The translations under genes were made by a program, and so were the position numbers. The notes beneath the pieces were generated by a model. The model was not told the origin of the DNA. It saw only the letters and a list, made by a program, of their open reading frames with translations, and made no database searches. Positions 38,580-44,877 of a stretch of 44,923 nt of DNA are shown piece by piece. Where the stretch lies: positions 1 through 44,923 of IMG/VR virus record IMGVR_UViG_3300018080_000270; one strand, written 5' to 3'. This DNA comes from a virus. Numbering within the stretch: the first letter of the stretch is position 1; the number at the start of each line of letters is the position of its first letter.

Positions 38580-38705
38580 TTATTCTTCTTCTCCGTATTG
38601 TGATATATACCTTACTTCATCATAAGTTATATCCAATATATCAGCAATTTTAAACCAAGTAAACCCTGCTTTTTCTAAAGTATTTATTTTTTCTTTAATT
38701 GTCAT
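38580..38705 (-). CDS. Small helix-turn-helix protein, 41 aa
   Basis: MTIKEKINTLEKAGFTWFKI, then ADILDITYDEVRYI: a short helix-turn-helix like the one at the start of the gene 1-327. AAGGGGGT ribosome site. It lies immediately before the GTTAG cluster and the promoter at 38421, so it may regulate them; this is inference. Confidence 0.55.
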   Translation of the reverse strand: MTIKEKINTLEKAGFTWFKIADILDITYDEVRYISQYGEEE

Positions 38706-38716
38706 AAATAACCCCC

Positions 38717-38893
38717 TTATTTTTTCCACCTTTTATTAGCAATTTTTTCGTTCCGTTCCGCTTTATCAAGCCATTTTAATATAGTATATGCCCTATCAAT
38801 AAGCATTTGCCCTGCCTTTTTATCTTTAATCTTGCCCTCTCGTATCAATTCCATTTCCGCTAATTCAAGGATATTATAATTTAGTTTTGTCAT
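38717..38893 (-). CDS. Hypothetical helical protein, 58 aa
   Basis: ATG at 38893 chosen (AAGGGGGT 8 bp upstream) over a GTG at 38902. MTKLNYNILELAEMELIREG, helical and charged. Unknown. Confidence 0.5.
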   Translation of the reverse strand: MTKLNYNILELAEMELIREGKIKDKKAGQMLIDRAYTILKWLDKAERNEKIANKRWKK

Positions 38894-38911
38894 AATGTCC
38901 ACCCCCTTATA

Positions 38912-39145
38912 TTATATTATTTTTATTCCTTGAACATATAAAGACAATTCTGTTGCTATTATTCTATTTATTTCCCAATCTGCCATTTCCCAAATATCCC
39001 ATAATTCAAGAGGCAATTTTTTTCTTATATTCTCCGTTGCCTCTATATAATTTATTTTGCTAAAAGGATATACTTTTTGTCTTTTTAATTCCCTATCCAC
39101 TTCTTTTTTTACTAAATTGATATTTTTCTTGCCAATACTTCGCAT
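38912..39145 (-). CDS. Hypothetical protein, 77 aa
   Basis: RSIGKKNINLVKKEVDREL, then LELWDIWEMADWEINRIIATE; helical. AAAGGGGGT site. No family recognised. Confidence 0.55.
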   Translation of the reverse strand: MRSIGKKNINLVKKEVDRELKRQKVYPFSKINYIEATENIRKKLPLELWDIWEMADWEINRIIATELSLYVQGIKII

Positions 39146-39157
39146 AATATACCCCCT

Positions 39158-39379
39158 TTATTTAATTTTATATATAGCAATAGCATTTTTCGGCTTATTC
39201 TTATAATAAAATGTTGATAATAAACCCTTATATAACCCTGTATCGTGTCTTTTTAATACTATATAACCCTCAAATAAAAAATCGCTTCTTTTTTTATTGT
39301 CGGCTATGTATTGATAAAATTGTCTATATGCTATATTATTTTTTGTAGGTATTCCGTCAAATTTACTTAAACAAAACAT
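39158..39379 (-). CDS. Hypothetical protein, 73 aa
   Basis: MFCLSKFDGIPTKNNIAYRQ, basic and Tyr-rich. AAAGGGGGT site. No family recognised. Confidence 0.5.
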   Translation of the reverse strand: MFCLSKFDGIPTKNNIAYRQFYQYIADNKKRSDFLFEGYIVLKRHDTGLYKGLLSTFYYKNKPKNAIAIYKIK

Positions 39380-39401
39380 ATCGCACCCCCTTTTTAAATT
39401 T

Positions 39402-39500
39402 TTACCTTAAAATATAAGTAAATACATACCATTTAAAAATATAATCGTATATAATCCCATATAATTGATATATACCTATAATAAACCCTATAATCCCCAT
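39402..39500 (-). CDS. Possible 32-aa membrane peptide
   Basis: MGIIGFIIGIYQLYGIIYDY, hydrophobic throughout. No close ribosome binding site, so translation is doubtful; it fills an otherwise empty gap. Confidence 0.3.
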   Translation of the reverse strand: MGIIGFIIGIYQLYGIIYDYIFKWYVFTYILR

Positions 39501-39519
39501 TATTTTATATTTTGTCCTT

Positions 39520-39618
39520 TTATTTTCCGATTATTTTTCTATATGCTAATCTTGCGTATCTGTCCGCTATATCTTCGTTTTTATCATAATACTCAAACCG
39601 CCAATTCTGATAATTCAT
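39520..39618 (-). CDS. Possible 32-aa protein
   Basis: MNYQNWRFEYYDKNEDIADR, then YARLAYRKIIGK, which looks coding. The frame is open further upstream to about position 39720 without an ATG, so the true start (perhaps TTG) is unclear. Confidence 0.35.
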   Translation of the reverse strand: MNYQNWRFEYYDKNEDIADRYARLAYRKIIGK

Positions 39619-39697
39619 TATAGAATTAAATTTTTTCAATTTTTTAAAATGCCCTCTAATAGCCTCAAGGTTAAGCGTCCTCGCCTTATATCGCCTC

Positions 39698-39910
39698 TTA
39701 TTCGTTTATATCTTTTAATATATCCCCTTTTTCGCTTATATAGCCCTGTTTAATCAATTCGCTTGCTGTCCTGCCATAACAACCCTGTAAACTCCACGCT
39801 TGCCCTGTTCGTATCAATTCCGCAAATAATACGAGGGTATTTTCCGCTTTCAATTCTCCGCTTTCATAATCCATTATCAACCCTACTAAATCAATTTTTT
39901 TCGCTTTCAT
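39698..39910 (-). CDS. Small phage protein, LQGCYGR type
   Basis: 70 aa. DYESGELKAENTLVLFAELI and SLQGCYGRTASELIKQG match a layout I recall for small phage proteins of unknown function (memory, not a search). AAAGGG site. Confidence 0.6.
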   Translation of the reverse strand: MKAKKIDLVGLIMDYESGELKAENTLVLFAELIRTGQAWSLQGCYGRTASELIKQGYISEKGDILKDINE

Positions 39911-39933
39911 TTTATTTACCCTTTCGTTTTGTT

Positions 39934-40179
39934 TTATCTCATATCTTTTATAACTTGTAAATATTTATCCCTGTCCGTTCCGTCAAAATAGCCCTCTATA
40001 ACCCTTTTTATTACACTTTCATATTCAAACCGTTCCCAAGTTCTATTATAGTAACATATTTTCGTCTTGCTAACTTCAAATCCGTTTTTGTGTAATATTG
40101 CCAAGTGTCTAAATCCGTAACGTGTTTTTTGCCAATTACAAACTACATTATAAACATTATCAAGATTAAATATACGCAT
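39934..40179 (-). CDS. Hypothetical protein, 81 aa
   Basis: MRIFNLDNVYNVVCNWQKTR and ICYYNRTWERFEYESVIK. Basic and aromatic. AAAGGGGG site. No function known. Confidence 0.55.
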   Translation of the reverse strand: MRIFNLDNVYNVVCNWQKTRYGFRHLAILHKNGFEVSKTKICYYNRTWERFEYESVIKRVIEGYFDGTDRDKYLQVIKDMR

Positions 40180-40195
40180 AATAAACCCCCTTTTT

Positions 40196-40609
40196 TTATA
40201 ATTTTATTTCAATATTATCAATAAAATCTATTTTTTCATTGTCCTTTAATATATACCATTTATAATTCTTTTGATATATCCTTATATTATAGGGTAAATA
40301 TCTATTTAATCGGTCTTTTGTTGTTGTTGTCCTGTAACCGCCAGAATTTAATATAATATTATCTCCTTTAAAAGTTAATATATCCGTATTATGTAAACGG
40401 ATAACCCTTTCGCCTGTTGTTTTTATCAACTCATAAGTATTATTAGCAATTTTTTTCCTTGATATATAACCCAATTCGGCAAGTTTTTCCTTTTTTGTCC
40501 TGTTGTTCTTTATATATTCGCTAACATATACTTGAAATTGTCCAACCCCTGTTATGCCATAATAAAATCCTTGTCTAACCTTGCCTAAAAATTGCCCTAT
40601 TGTCAACGC
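40196..40609 (-). CDS. Phage protein with SGGYRTTTTKDRLNRYLP motif
   Basis: About 137 aa from the ATG at 40609; a GTG further upstream is possible. Contains TGERVIRLHNTDILTFKGDN and then the motif NSGGYRTTTTKDRLNRYLP, seen in my memory of many phages without a known role. Beta-rich. Overlaps the upstream 47-aa gene by 7 bp. Confidence 0.65.
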   Translation of the reverse strand, partial: ALTIGQFLGKVRQGFYYGITGVGQFQVYVSEYIKNNRTKKEKLAELGYISRKKIANNTYELIKTTGERVIRLHNTDILTFKGDNIILNSGGYRTTTTKDRLNRYLPYNIRIYQKNYKWYILKDNEKIDFIDNIEIKL

Positions 40610-40746
40610 CATTTCGCCAACCTGTCCAAATCCGCTATTATCCACAAATATTCATTGACTTTTTTATATCCAAATAAATCGCCTGTAACTTTCGGACTTT
40701 TAAAAACCCCCTCATCATTATTTTTTATTGCCTTGTATAACTTCAT
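40603..40746 (-). CDS. Small hypothetical protein, 47 aa
   Basis: MKLYKAIKNNDEGVFKSPKV and NEYLWIIADLDRLAKWR. AAGGGGGT site. Unknown. Confidence 0.5.
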   Translation of the reverse strand: MKLYKAIKNNDEGVFKSPKVTGDLFGYKKVNEYLWIIADLDRLAKWR

Positions 40747-40861
40747 TTTTTACCCCCTTGTTTTTTATATACTCTAATAATTTTTTACATACCAAATCAT
40801 TTTTTTCAAAAAAACATTTTCCTTTTTTTTCGCAAGTTTTACATAAGTTTATTTTTATCAT
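40718..40861 (-). CDS. Small Cys-rich protein, 47 aa
   Basis: MIKINLCKTCEKKGKCFF: C7, C10, C16, C25 as a likely zinc site. AAAGGA site, first gene after the promoter at 40886-40913. 29-bp overlap with the next gene is large, so the 3' end is tentative. Confidence 0.45.
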   Translation of the reverse strand: MIKINLCKTCEKKGKCFFEKNDLVCKKLLEYIKNKGVKNEVIQGNKK

Positions 40862-40885
40862 TTTATTTTTTCCTTTCATATATTA

Positions 40886-40913
40886 AGTATATCATATTTT
40901 TTTATTTTGTCAA
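40886..40913 (-). promoter_or_regulatory. Promoter, TTGACA/TATACT type, 16-bp spacer
   Basis: TTGACA (40913-40908) and TATACT (40891-40886). GTTAA-N11-GTTAG lies only one base upstream of the -35 box, inside the end of the neighbouring gene, so it may be chance. Confidence 0.65.
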
Positions 40914-40923
40914 GCTAACTATT

Positions 40924-41295
40924 TTAAATCTTAACATATAAACCTTTGTCAAGGGTATCGTGATTATCGCCCTTAACATTTATATAAATTGTTACTATTG
41001 TTTTATTATCAGATATAACCAAGCATAAATCAAACAAACCCTTGCAATCAACCTTATAAACCGCTTTTTGTATATCGCCCTTATCGCCTGTATAATACTC
41101 AAAAATATCCTTATAATCAAGGTATAAATCCCTTATATATAATAATATCTCTTTTATATTGTAAGTTCTATATTTTAAATTATCTATGCTATGCTTACTA
41201 TATAACCATTTTTTATTATTTAAAATACAAGTAAAACCCTGTAACTTTTTTATATCATTATCAGGTATATATACTTTTTTATGGTATCGCTTCAT
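40924..41295 (-). CDS. Hypothetical protein, 123 aa
   Basis: WLYSKHSIDNLKYRTYNIKE near residue 30-49 and TIVTIYINVKGDNHDTLDK near the end. The two motifs recall small toxin-like phage proteins, but I cannot place the family. AAAAGGA site. Confidence 0.55.
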   Translation of the reverse strand: MKRYHKKVYIPDNDIKKLQGFTCILNNKKWLYSKHSIDNLKYRTYNIKEILLYIRDLYLDYKDIFEYYTGDKGDIQKAVYKVDCKGLFDLCLVISDNKTIVTIYINVKGDNHDTLDKGLYVKI

Positions 41296-41636
41296 TTTAT
41301 ATATCCTTTTTTTGTAAATTCAACTTCTTTTATAGCTTTTGTAGGGATTTTTTCATTATAAATAAAAGATTTTTGTTTTAAAAATGTTAATCCTGTAAAT
41401 TGATTATCTTTTTTTATTAATTTTTTATTTAAAAAATAGGTATTTATTTTAAAAACGGTATAAAAACATTTTTCGCTAATAAAAGAGCTTGCTAATTCAT
41501 AACTATTCGCTAAATAAACACCGTCTTGACACCACATAAAATTTTTCTTTTTATTTTTCGGCAATAATCCGATTTTTTGTATAGATTTTTTGTTTTTTAT
41601 ATCCGTAGCGTGATATAAAAATTTTTGTGTTTTCAT
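41292..41636 (-). CDS. Possible ADP-ribosyltransferase-fold protein (H-x-T ... YLA type)
   Basis: 114 aa. FLYHATDIKNKKSIQKIGLLP and GVYLANSYELASSF follow the H-x-T / NxxSIxxxGLL / YLAxSxxxA pattern of DarT- and Tpt1-like ART folds; IPTKAIKEVEF fits the last strand. No catalytic Glu can be named with confidence. ATGA overlap with the next gene. Confidence 0.45.
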   Translation of the reverse strand: MKTQKFLYHATDIKNKKSIQKIGLLPKNKKKNFMWCQDGVYLANSYELASSFISEKCFYTVFKINTYFLNKKLIKKDNQFTGLTFLKQKSFIYNEKIPTKAIKEVEFTKKGYIK

Positions 41637-41642
41637 TTTATT

Positions 41643-41927
41643 TTATTTACTCCGTAATTTTAATATGATTTTATTTTCTTTTATTTTAAAATAAATCTTT
41701 TTATTACCTTGTAAACTGTATATATTTATTGTATCAAGATAACCCTTCAAAATACCCTTATTATAATAATATACAATATAATTATATATCTTATTTTTAA
41801 TTACATCTCCCTGTATAAATCTTGTTATTTTTTCTATTTCGGGTATAATTAAATTATCATAGTTTTCGGTCAGTTTTTTACCTATGTTATTTATTGATAA
41901 TTTATATATATCGTTTTTATACTTCAT
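41643..41927 (-). CDS. Hypothetical protein, 94 aa
   Basis: MKYKNDIYKLSINNIGKKLT with AAAGGGGTG. Contains YNYIVYYYNKGILKGYLDTI. Basic, Tyr/Ile/Lys-rich. Unknown. Confidence 0.5.
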   Translation of the reverse strand: MKYKNDIYKLSINNIGKKLTENYDNLIIPEIEKITRFIQGDVIKNKIYNYIVYYYNKGILKGYLDTINIYSLQGNKKIYFKIKENKIILKLRSK

Positions 41928-41929
41928 TT

Positions 41930-42052
41930 TTAACACCCCTTTATTAAAAGCCAAAATAAAAACCAAAATATTGCTAAAAGATAATATAAGGCTATTATGC
42001 CCTTGTATTTATCCGCTATATAATCAAAAATATTATTATAACCTTTATACAT
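41930..42052 (-). CDS. 40-aa membrane protein
   Basis: MYKGYNNIFDYIADKYKGII, then a membrane helix ALYYLLAIFWFLFWLLI and Lys-Gly-Cys. AAGGGGTT site. Unknown. Confidence 0.5.
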   Translation of the reverse strand: MYKGYNNIFDYIADKYKGIIALYYLLAIFWFLFWLLIKGC

Positions 42053-42054
42053 TA

Positions 42055-42198
42055 TTAACCCCTTACTCCCAAGCTGTATGTTATAGATATATTTTTATCC
42101 TGTATATCATAATAAGCATTAACTTTTTTATATCCGCTTATATATGCTAAAAACCCTAAAATCAACCCTATTATAACTAAAATATAAATATACTTCAT
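42055..42198 (-). CDS. 47-aa membrane protein
   Basis: MKYIYILVIIGLILGFLAYI membrane helix, then YKKVNAYYDIQDKNISITY outside it. AGAGGTG site; ATGA overlap. Unknown. Confidence 0.5.
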   Translation of the reverse strand: MKYIYILVIIGLILGFLAYISGYKKVNAYYDIQDKNISITYSLGVRG

Positions 42199-42566
42199 TT
42201 TAACACCTCTTTTTTATATATAGGTATATCATATAATAAAGATATAACATTATATCCTATATTATAAGATACACCTCTATATTTTAACCGCTTAACCTTG
42301 CGTAATAATTCCGTAATATTACCTTGATATAACCGCTTTTTATCTTGTGTTATATTGTATATATCCGCTTTTTTTACCTTACATATATAAAGATAATTAC
42401 AACCCTGTAACAAGTGTTCGCATTTCGGCTTATCATAAAAGAATAACCGCTTGACGCTTGACGCTTGAGTATCATTTAGGGTATAATAATTATCGCCAAA
42501 ACAAGACACTTTCAACTTGCCTTGTATATCCTTATTGCTATAATGATATAATGTAATATACTTCAT
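42195..42566 (-). CDS. Possible ADP-ribosyltransferase-like protein
   Basis: 123 aa. TLYHYSNKDIQGKLKVSCFG and NYYTLNDTQASSVKRLFFY, then a final YRGVSYNIGYNVISLLYDI. The H-Y-S start, YT in the second strand and the late 'RGVSY...V...L' resemble ART folds; weak evidence. It is one of two such genes in the early region. Confidence 0.4.
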   Translation of the reverse strand: MKYITLYHYSNKDIQGKLKVSCFGDNYYTLNDTQASSVKRLFFYDKPKCEHLLQGCNYLYICKVKKADIYNITQDKKRLYQGNITELLRKVKRLKYRGVSYNIGYNVISLLYDIPIYKKEVLK

Positions 42567-42763
42567 TGTGTTATACCTCTTTTATAAGGCAATAATCCAT
42601 TACCATAACCTTTATATATACCTTTGTTAAAATTATCTTGTCTTGTTTTTTGTTGTTTATCAAGATATTCGGTATATATAATATCTTGCCATTGTTTTAA
42701 TATACGGTCTATCCCCTTTGACTTATAAATAACTATATCATTATTTTTTATTGTAGTTTTCAT
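42563..42763 (-). CDS. Hypothetical protein, 66 aa
   Basis: MKTTIKNNDIVIYKSKGIDR, then helical basic, ends LLPYKRGITQ. AAAGGGGTG site. Unknown. Confidence 0.5.
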   Translation of the reverse strand: MKTTIKNNDIVIYKSKGIDRILKQWQDIIYTEYLDKQQKTRQDNFNKGIYKGYGNGLLPYKRGITQ

Positions 42764-42775
42764 TTTAACACCCCT

Positions 42776-43129
42776 TTAATTATGATATACTTCTATTATA
42801 TATCTATCATATATCTTGTAAATAGTAACACCGCCAAAACCCAAAACTAACTTTTTAATTTCCCTAACCGATAATTTATGCCTATGTAAGCGTAACCTGT
42901 AATTATAAATTGTCAATTCGCCTTGTTTATTTATACAATAACCGCTTGACTTTACGCTATAAAATACCGCTAATTCGCCTTGATTAAATAAAGAAGTTAT
43001 ACCTTGCTGTAATGCCTCTTGATTATCACAAGTAATAACTTGTATAAAATCCCTGTATAACTTGCCATTATTGAGCCAATAACCTCTAATACTTGTTTTG
43101 TGTTTTACTACCTTGTATAATTTTATCAT
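42776..43129 (-). CDS. Hypothetical protein, 117 aa; first gene of the leftward block
   Basis: MIKLYKVVKHKTSIRGYWLN, KLYRDFIQVITCDNQEAL, RLRLHRHKLSVREIKKL. Beta-rich, basic. GGAGG site, about 35 bp downstream of the -10 box of P4. As the first gene it is probably expressed very early. Unknown family. Confidence 0.55.
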   Translation of the reverse strand: MIKLYKVVKHKTSIRGYWLNNGKLYRDFIQVITCDNQEALQQGITSLFNQGELAVFYSVKSSGYCINKQGELTIYNYRLRLHRHKLSVREIKKLVLGFGGVTIYKIYDRYIIEVYHN

Positions 43130-43163
43130 TTTATTTGCCTCCGTTTTAATTTACTACATAACT

Positions 43164-43192
43164 ATTATACACTATAACATTATAAAAAACAA
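43164..43192 (-). promoter_or_regulatory. Promoter P4, start of leftward transcription
   Basis: TTGTTT (43192-43187), 17-bp spacer, TATAAT (43169-43164). Weak -35 but perfect -10, with the direct repeat 10 bp upstream. Confidence 0.65.
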
Positions 43193-43202
43193 GAGCCAAT
43201 AG

Positions 43203-43223
43203 CTGACTTTTTTAAATCTTAAC
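43203..43223 (-). repeat. Promoter-linked direct repeat GTTAA-N11-GTCAG
   Basis: Lies 10 bp from the -35 box of P4. The spacing between copies is 16 bp rather than 15. A plus-strand copy of the same form is at 43529-43549. Confidence 0.5.
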
Positions 43224-43478
43224 ATAATAAAAATAAACTTGATAAAAACCTACATAATACCCTCATAATACTATAATAAAGCCGAATAAATCCCTATACA
43301 ATGCTAAGATAATAAAAGAGAATAACATCATAATAATAATTAAAGATAATACTATACATAAGATAATAATACAAGTTAAGAATACCAAAAAATCAGCCGA
43401 GCCGATACAATATCTAACTTTTGTTAGGAATAACTCCGTTTAATAATATCTTAAATGGAGTATAGCTTTTAGGTATAA

Positions 43479-43515
43479 TTATCATAACTTATTACAGTAT
43501 AATAACTTATGATAA
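43479..43515. repeat. 37-bp palindrome
   Basis: TTATCATAA-C-TTATTA, loop CAGTA, TAATAA-C-TTATGATAA: 15 of 16 positions pair in each arm. Could form a cruciform or bind a dimeric protein. Confidence 0.6.
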
Positions 43516-43528
43516 ACTAACGATAGGG

Positions 43529-43549
43529 GTTAAGATTAGCAAAAGTCAG
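43529..43549 (+). repeat. Direct repeat GTTAA-N11-GTCAG, plus orientation
   Basis: Same form as the copy at P4 but pointing right. No clear promoter follows at the expected distance. Confidence 0.4.
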
Positions 43550-43607
43550 TTTTTGACCGAAAATACCCTCTACTATAGGTCTAAATAACGCCAAAAATCG
43601 TCATTTA

Positions 43608-43775
43608 TGGCTCGAAATGAGCCAAAATAGACCCATAATCGCACTTTATGAGCCCGAAATAATCGTGGCTACAAAACCGCCACTCTTCGTCCTTCTTCCC
43701 TCTCCAAGAGCCTTAACCAGGCTCTCGTAGGGCTATAAAAAGCCCTACCAACTGTCCTATAAAATGGAACAGTTG
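43608..43775. repeat. Array of stem-loops
   Basis: Perfect stems in a row: TGGCTC/GAGCCA (43608-43624), GTGGC/GCCAC (43665-43683), AGAGCC/GGCTCT (43707-43725), GTAGGGCT/AGCCCTAC (43727-43748) and CAACTGT/ACAGTTG (43749-43775). The last three abut. Two similar 17-bp direct repeats of TTTATGxxxCGAAATxA form overlap the first (43604-43620, 43645-43661). GC content is locally raised. Fits an origin or a structured RNA. Confidence 0.55.
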
Positions 43776-44101
43776 TCCTACAAAGTAGAACAATAACTTC
43801 ACTAAAATTTCTCTTTATTAAAAAAAAGATTATAATTGCTTAAATAAGCAAATCGCTAGGCGAACCACTAATATTTATTAAATTAGTAATAATATTATTA
43901 AGATTTCGATTAATAATCTAAAATGGTTACTTATGTTACAGAGAAGAATGGTTCAGCCATAGGCTGAGAAAGATACCTGAGAGAATAAGGGTTAGATTTA
44001 GCGGATTGGCGTAGCCATAAACGAATGGGGGTAGCCAAAAAAAGGTAAATAATAAAGTCGACTTCTGATGGGAAATTAAAAGAATTCTTATATAATATAG
44101 T

Positions 44102-44295
44102 TAAAATAGGAGTTTAAAATGTCTAGTTTAAGGGAATGTCCAGTATTTAGTGAACATTAAGAAAGAGTGGACATTTCAGTTTTAGTAGGTTTAAGTATAA
44201 AAAATGAAATGGGTATTACCTACTTCTTAATAGCATAAATAGGGTAATAATTAGCAAAAGGGGGTAATATAGGCAGGTTATTACCCTCTTTATTT
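44102..44295 (+). ncRNA. Candidate leader RNA with 13-aa peptide and two hairpins
   Basis: TATAAT at 44091-44096 (no clear -35), AGGAG at 44108-44112, then a 13-aa frame MSSLRECPVFSEH (44119-44160). An 8-bp inverted repeat AATGTCCA/TGGACATT (44135-44175) overlaps the frame end. A 10-bp stem AGGGTAATAA/TTATTACCCT (44241-44287) is followed by CTTTATTTG and could terminate. Ends are estimates. Confidence 0.3.
44119..44160 (+). CDS. 13-aa leader peptide
   Basis: MSSLRECPVFSEH with AGGAG six bases upstream, within the candidate leader RNA. Possibly regulates downstream genes by attenuation. Confidence 0.35.
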   Translation: MSSLRECPVFSEH

Positions 44296-44375
44296 GTCAA
44301 CTTGTTTCCTTCTTTTGTCAATTTAAAACTAATTTATTACTACTAAAAGAGATAGGATTATCTGTTAAGGCGATA

Positions 44376-44409
44376 TTTGTCACAAATAATATATACTTTT
44401 TGTGACAAA
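44376..44409. promoter_or_regulatory. Operator-like pair TTTGTCACAAA / TTTGTGACAAA
   Basis: Two 11-bp near-palindromes (44376-44386, 44399-44409) that are also reverse complements of each other, 12 bp apart, just upstream of the rightward promoter. Two further TTTGTCAA half-sites are at 44293 and 44314. Looks like a repressor site. Confidence 0.5.
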
Positions 44410-44427
44410 AATAAATGAACTCTACAC

Positions 44428-44457
44428 TTGACATCAGGGGGTATTATATGATATACT
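44428..44457 (+). promoter_or_regulatory. Rightward sigma70-like promoter
   Basis: TTGACA (44428-44433), 18-bp spacer, TATACT (44452-44457). Shares the sequence around the -35 box (CTCTACACTTGACATCAGGGG) with the leftward promoter P3 at 28.1 kb, but lacks the GTTAG repeats upstream. Confidence 0.8.
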
Positions 44458-44479
44458 ATATTATAGAAGGGAGAAAAAG

Positions 44480-44755
44480 ATGAAAAAATCAAGGTTAGAA
44501 AGAAGAATAATAGAGGAATATACGGTATGTGATTATTGTGATATTCCTATTAAGGTTGGTTCAGACGTTTTTGTTAAAATTTATTTTGATGTAGATGGAT
44601 TTAATGAAATTATATTATGTTCTCCAAATTGTTTAGATAATTATGAAGCAGAAGAATTTATGAATAAATTTAATAGAGATTATAACGAAGACTTTGAAAG
44701 AGGGTTTCACGAAACTCCTGAAGATTATTTTGGCTATTTTGAGGAAGAAGAATGA
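44480..44755 (+). CDS. Acidic zinc-binding protein, 91 aa
   Basis: First clear rightward gene. TVCDYCDIPIK (C17, C20) and LCSPNCLDNY (C47, C51) form a zinc site; the C-terminal 40 residues are very acidic (DYFGYFEEEE). GAAGGGAG site. Function unknown. Confidence 0.65.
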   Translation: MKKSRLERRIIEEYTVCDYCDIPIKVGSDVFVKIYFDVDGFNEIILCSPNCLDNYEAEEFMNKFNRDYNEDFERGFHETPEDYFGYFEEEE

Positions 44756-44877
44756 TTCCAGAATTCATTATAAGACATTGGAGAATACTGCTATCCTATA
44801 TACGAATTCAAATAAGAGAATTTAAAATTTATTTAACAATAATGAAATGGAGAATTAATGGCAGGAAAAGACCCTAA
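44752..44877 (+). CDS. Small basic protein, 41 aa
   Basis: MIPEFIIRHWRILLSYIRIQ, ends NGRKRP. ATGA overlap with the previous gene and GAGGAAG upstream. It overlaps the next gene by 20 bp. Unknown. Confidence 0.45.
   Translation: MIPEFIIRHWRILLSYIRIQIREFKIYLTIMKWRINGRKRP

Larger units (their letters stand above)
43193..44427. other. Noncoding control region, candidate replication origin
   Basis: About 1.2 kb without a convincing gene apart from a 13-aa frame. It lies where leftward and rightward genes diverge. From left to right: an AT-rich stretch with three AAGATAATA copies (43306-43370), a 37-bp palindrome, a repeat-containing segment with four or five hairpins (43608-43775), a TAATAATATTATTA palindrome (43887-43900), short hairpins (43836-43851, 43953-43967), and the leader/hairpin/operator region before the rightward promoter. 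This is typical of an origin plus divergent regulatory region, but no function is shown. Confidence 0.55.

Noticed and set aside
43553-43581. Rightward promoter TTGACC...TAGGTC after the plus-strand repeat
   Set aside because: The -10 match is poor and the spacing to the repeat differs from the other promoters.
43193-44427. tRNA, rRNA or CRISPR array in the noncoding region
   Set aside because: No cloverleaf with a TTC-arm pattern, no rRNA-like sequence and no regular repeat-spacer series was seen; repeats are short and uneven.
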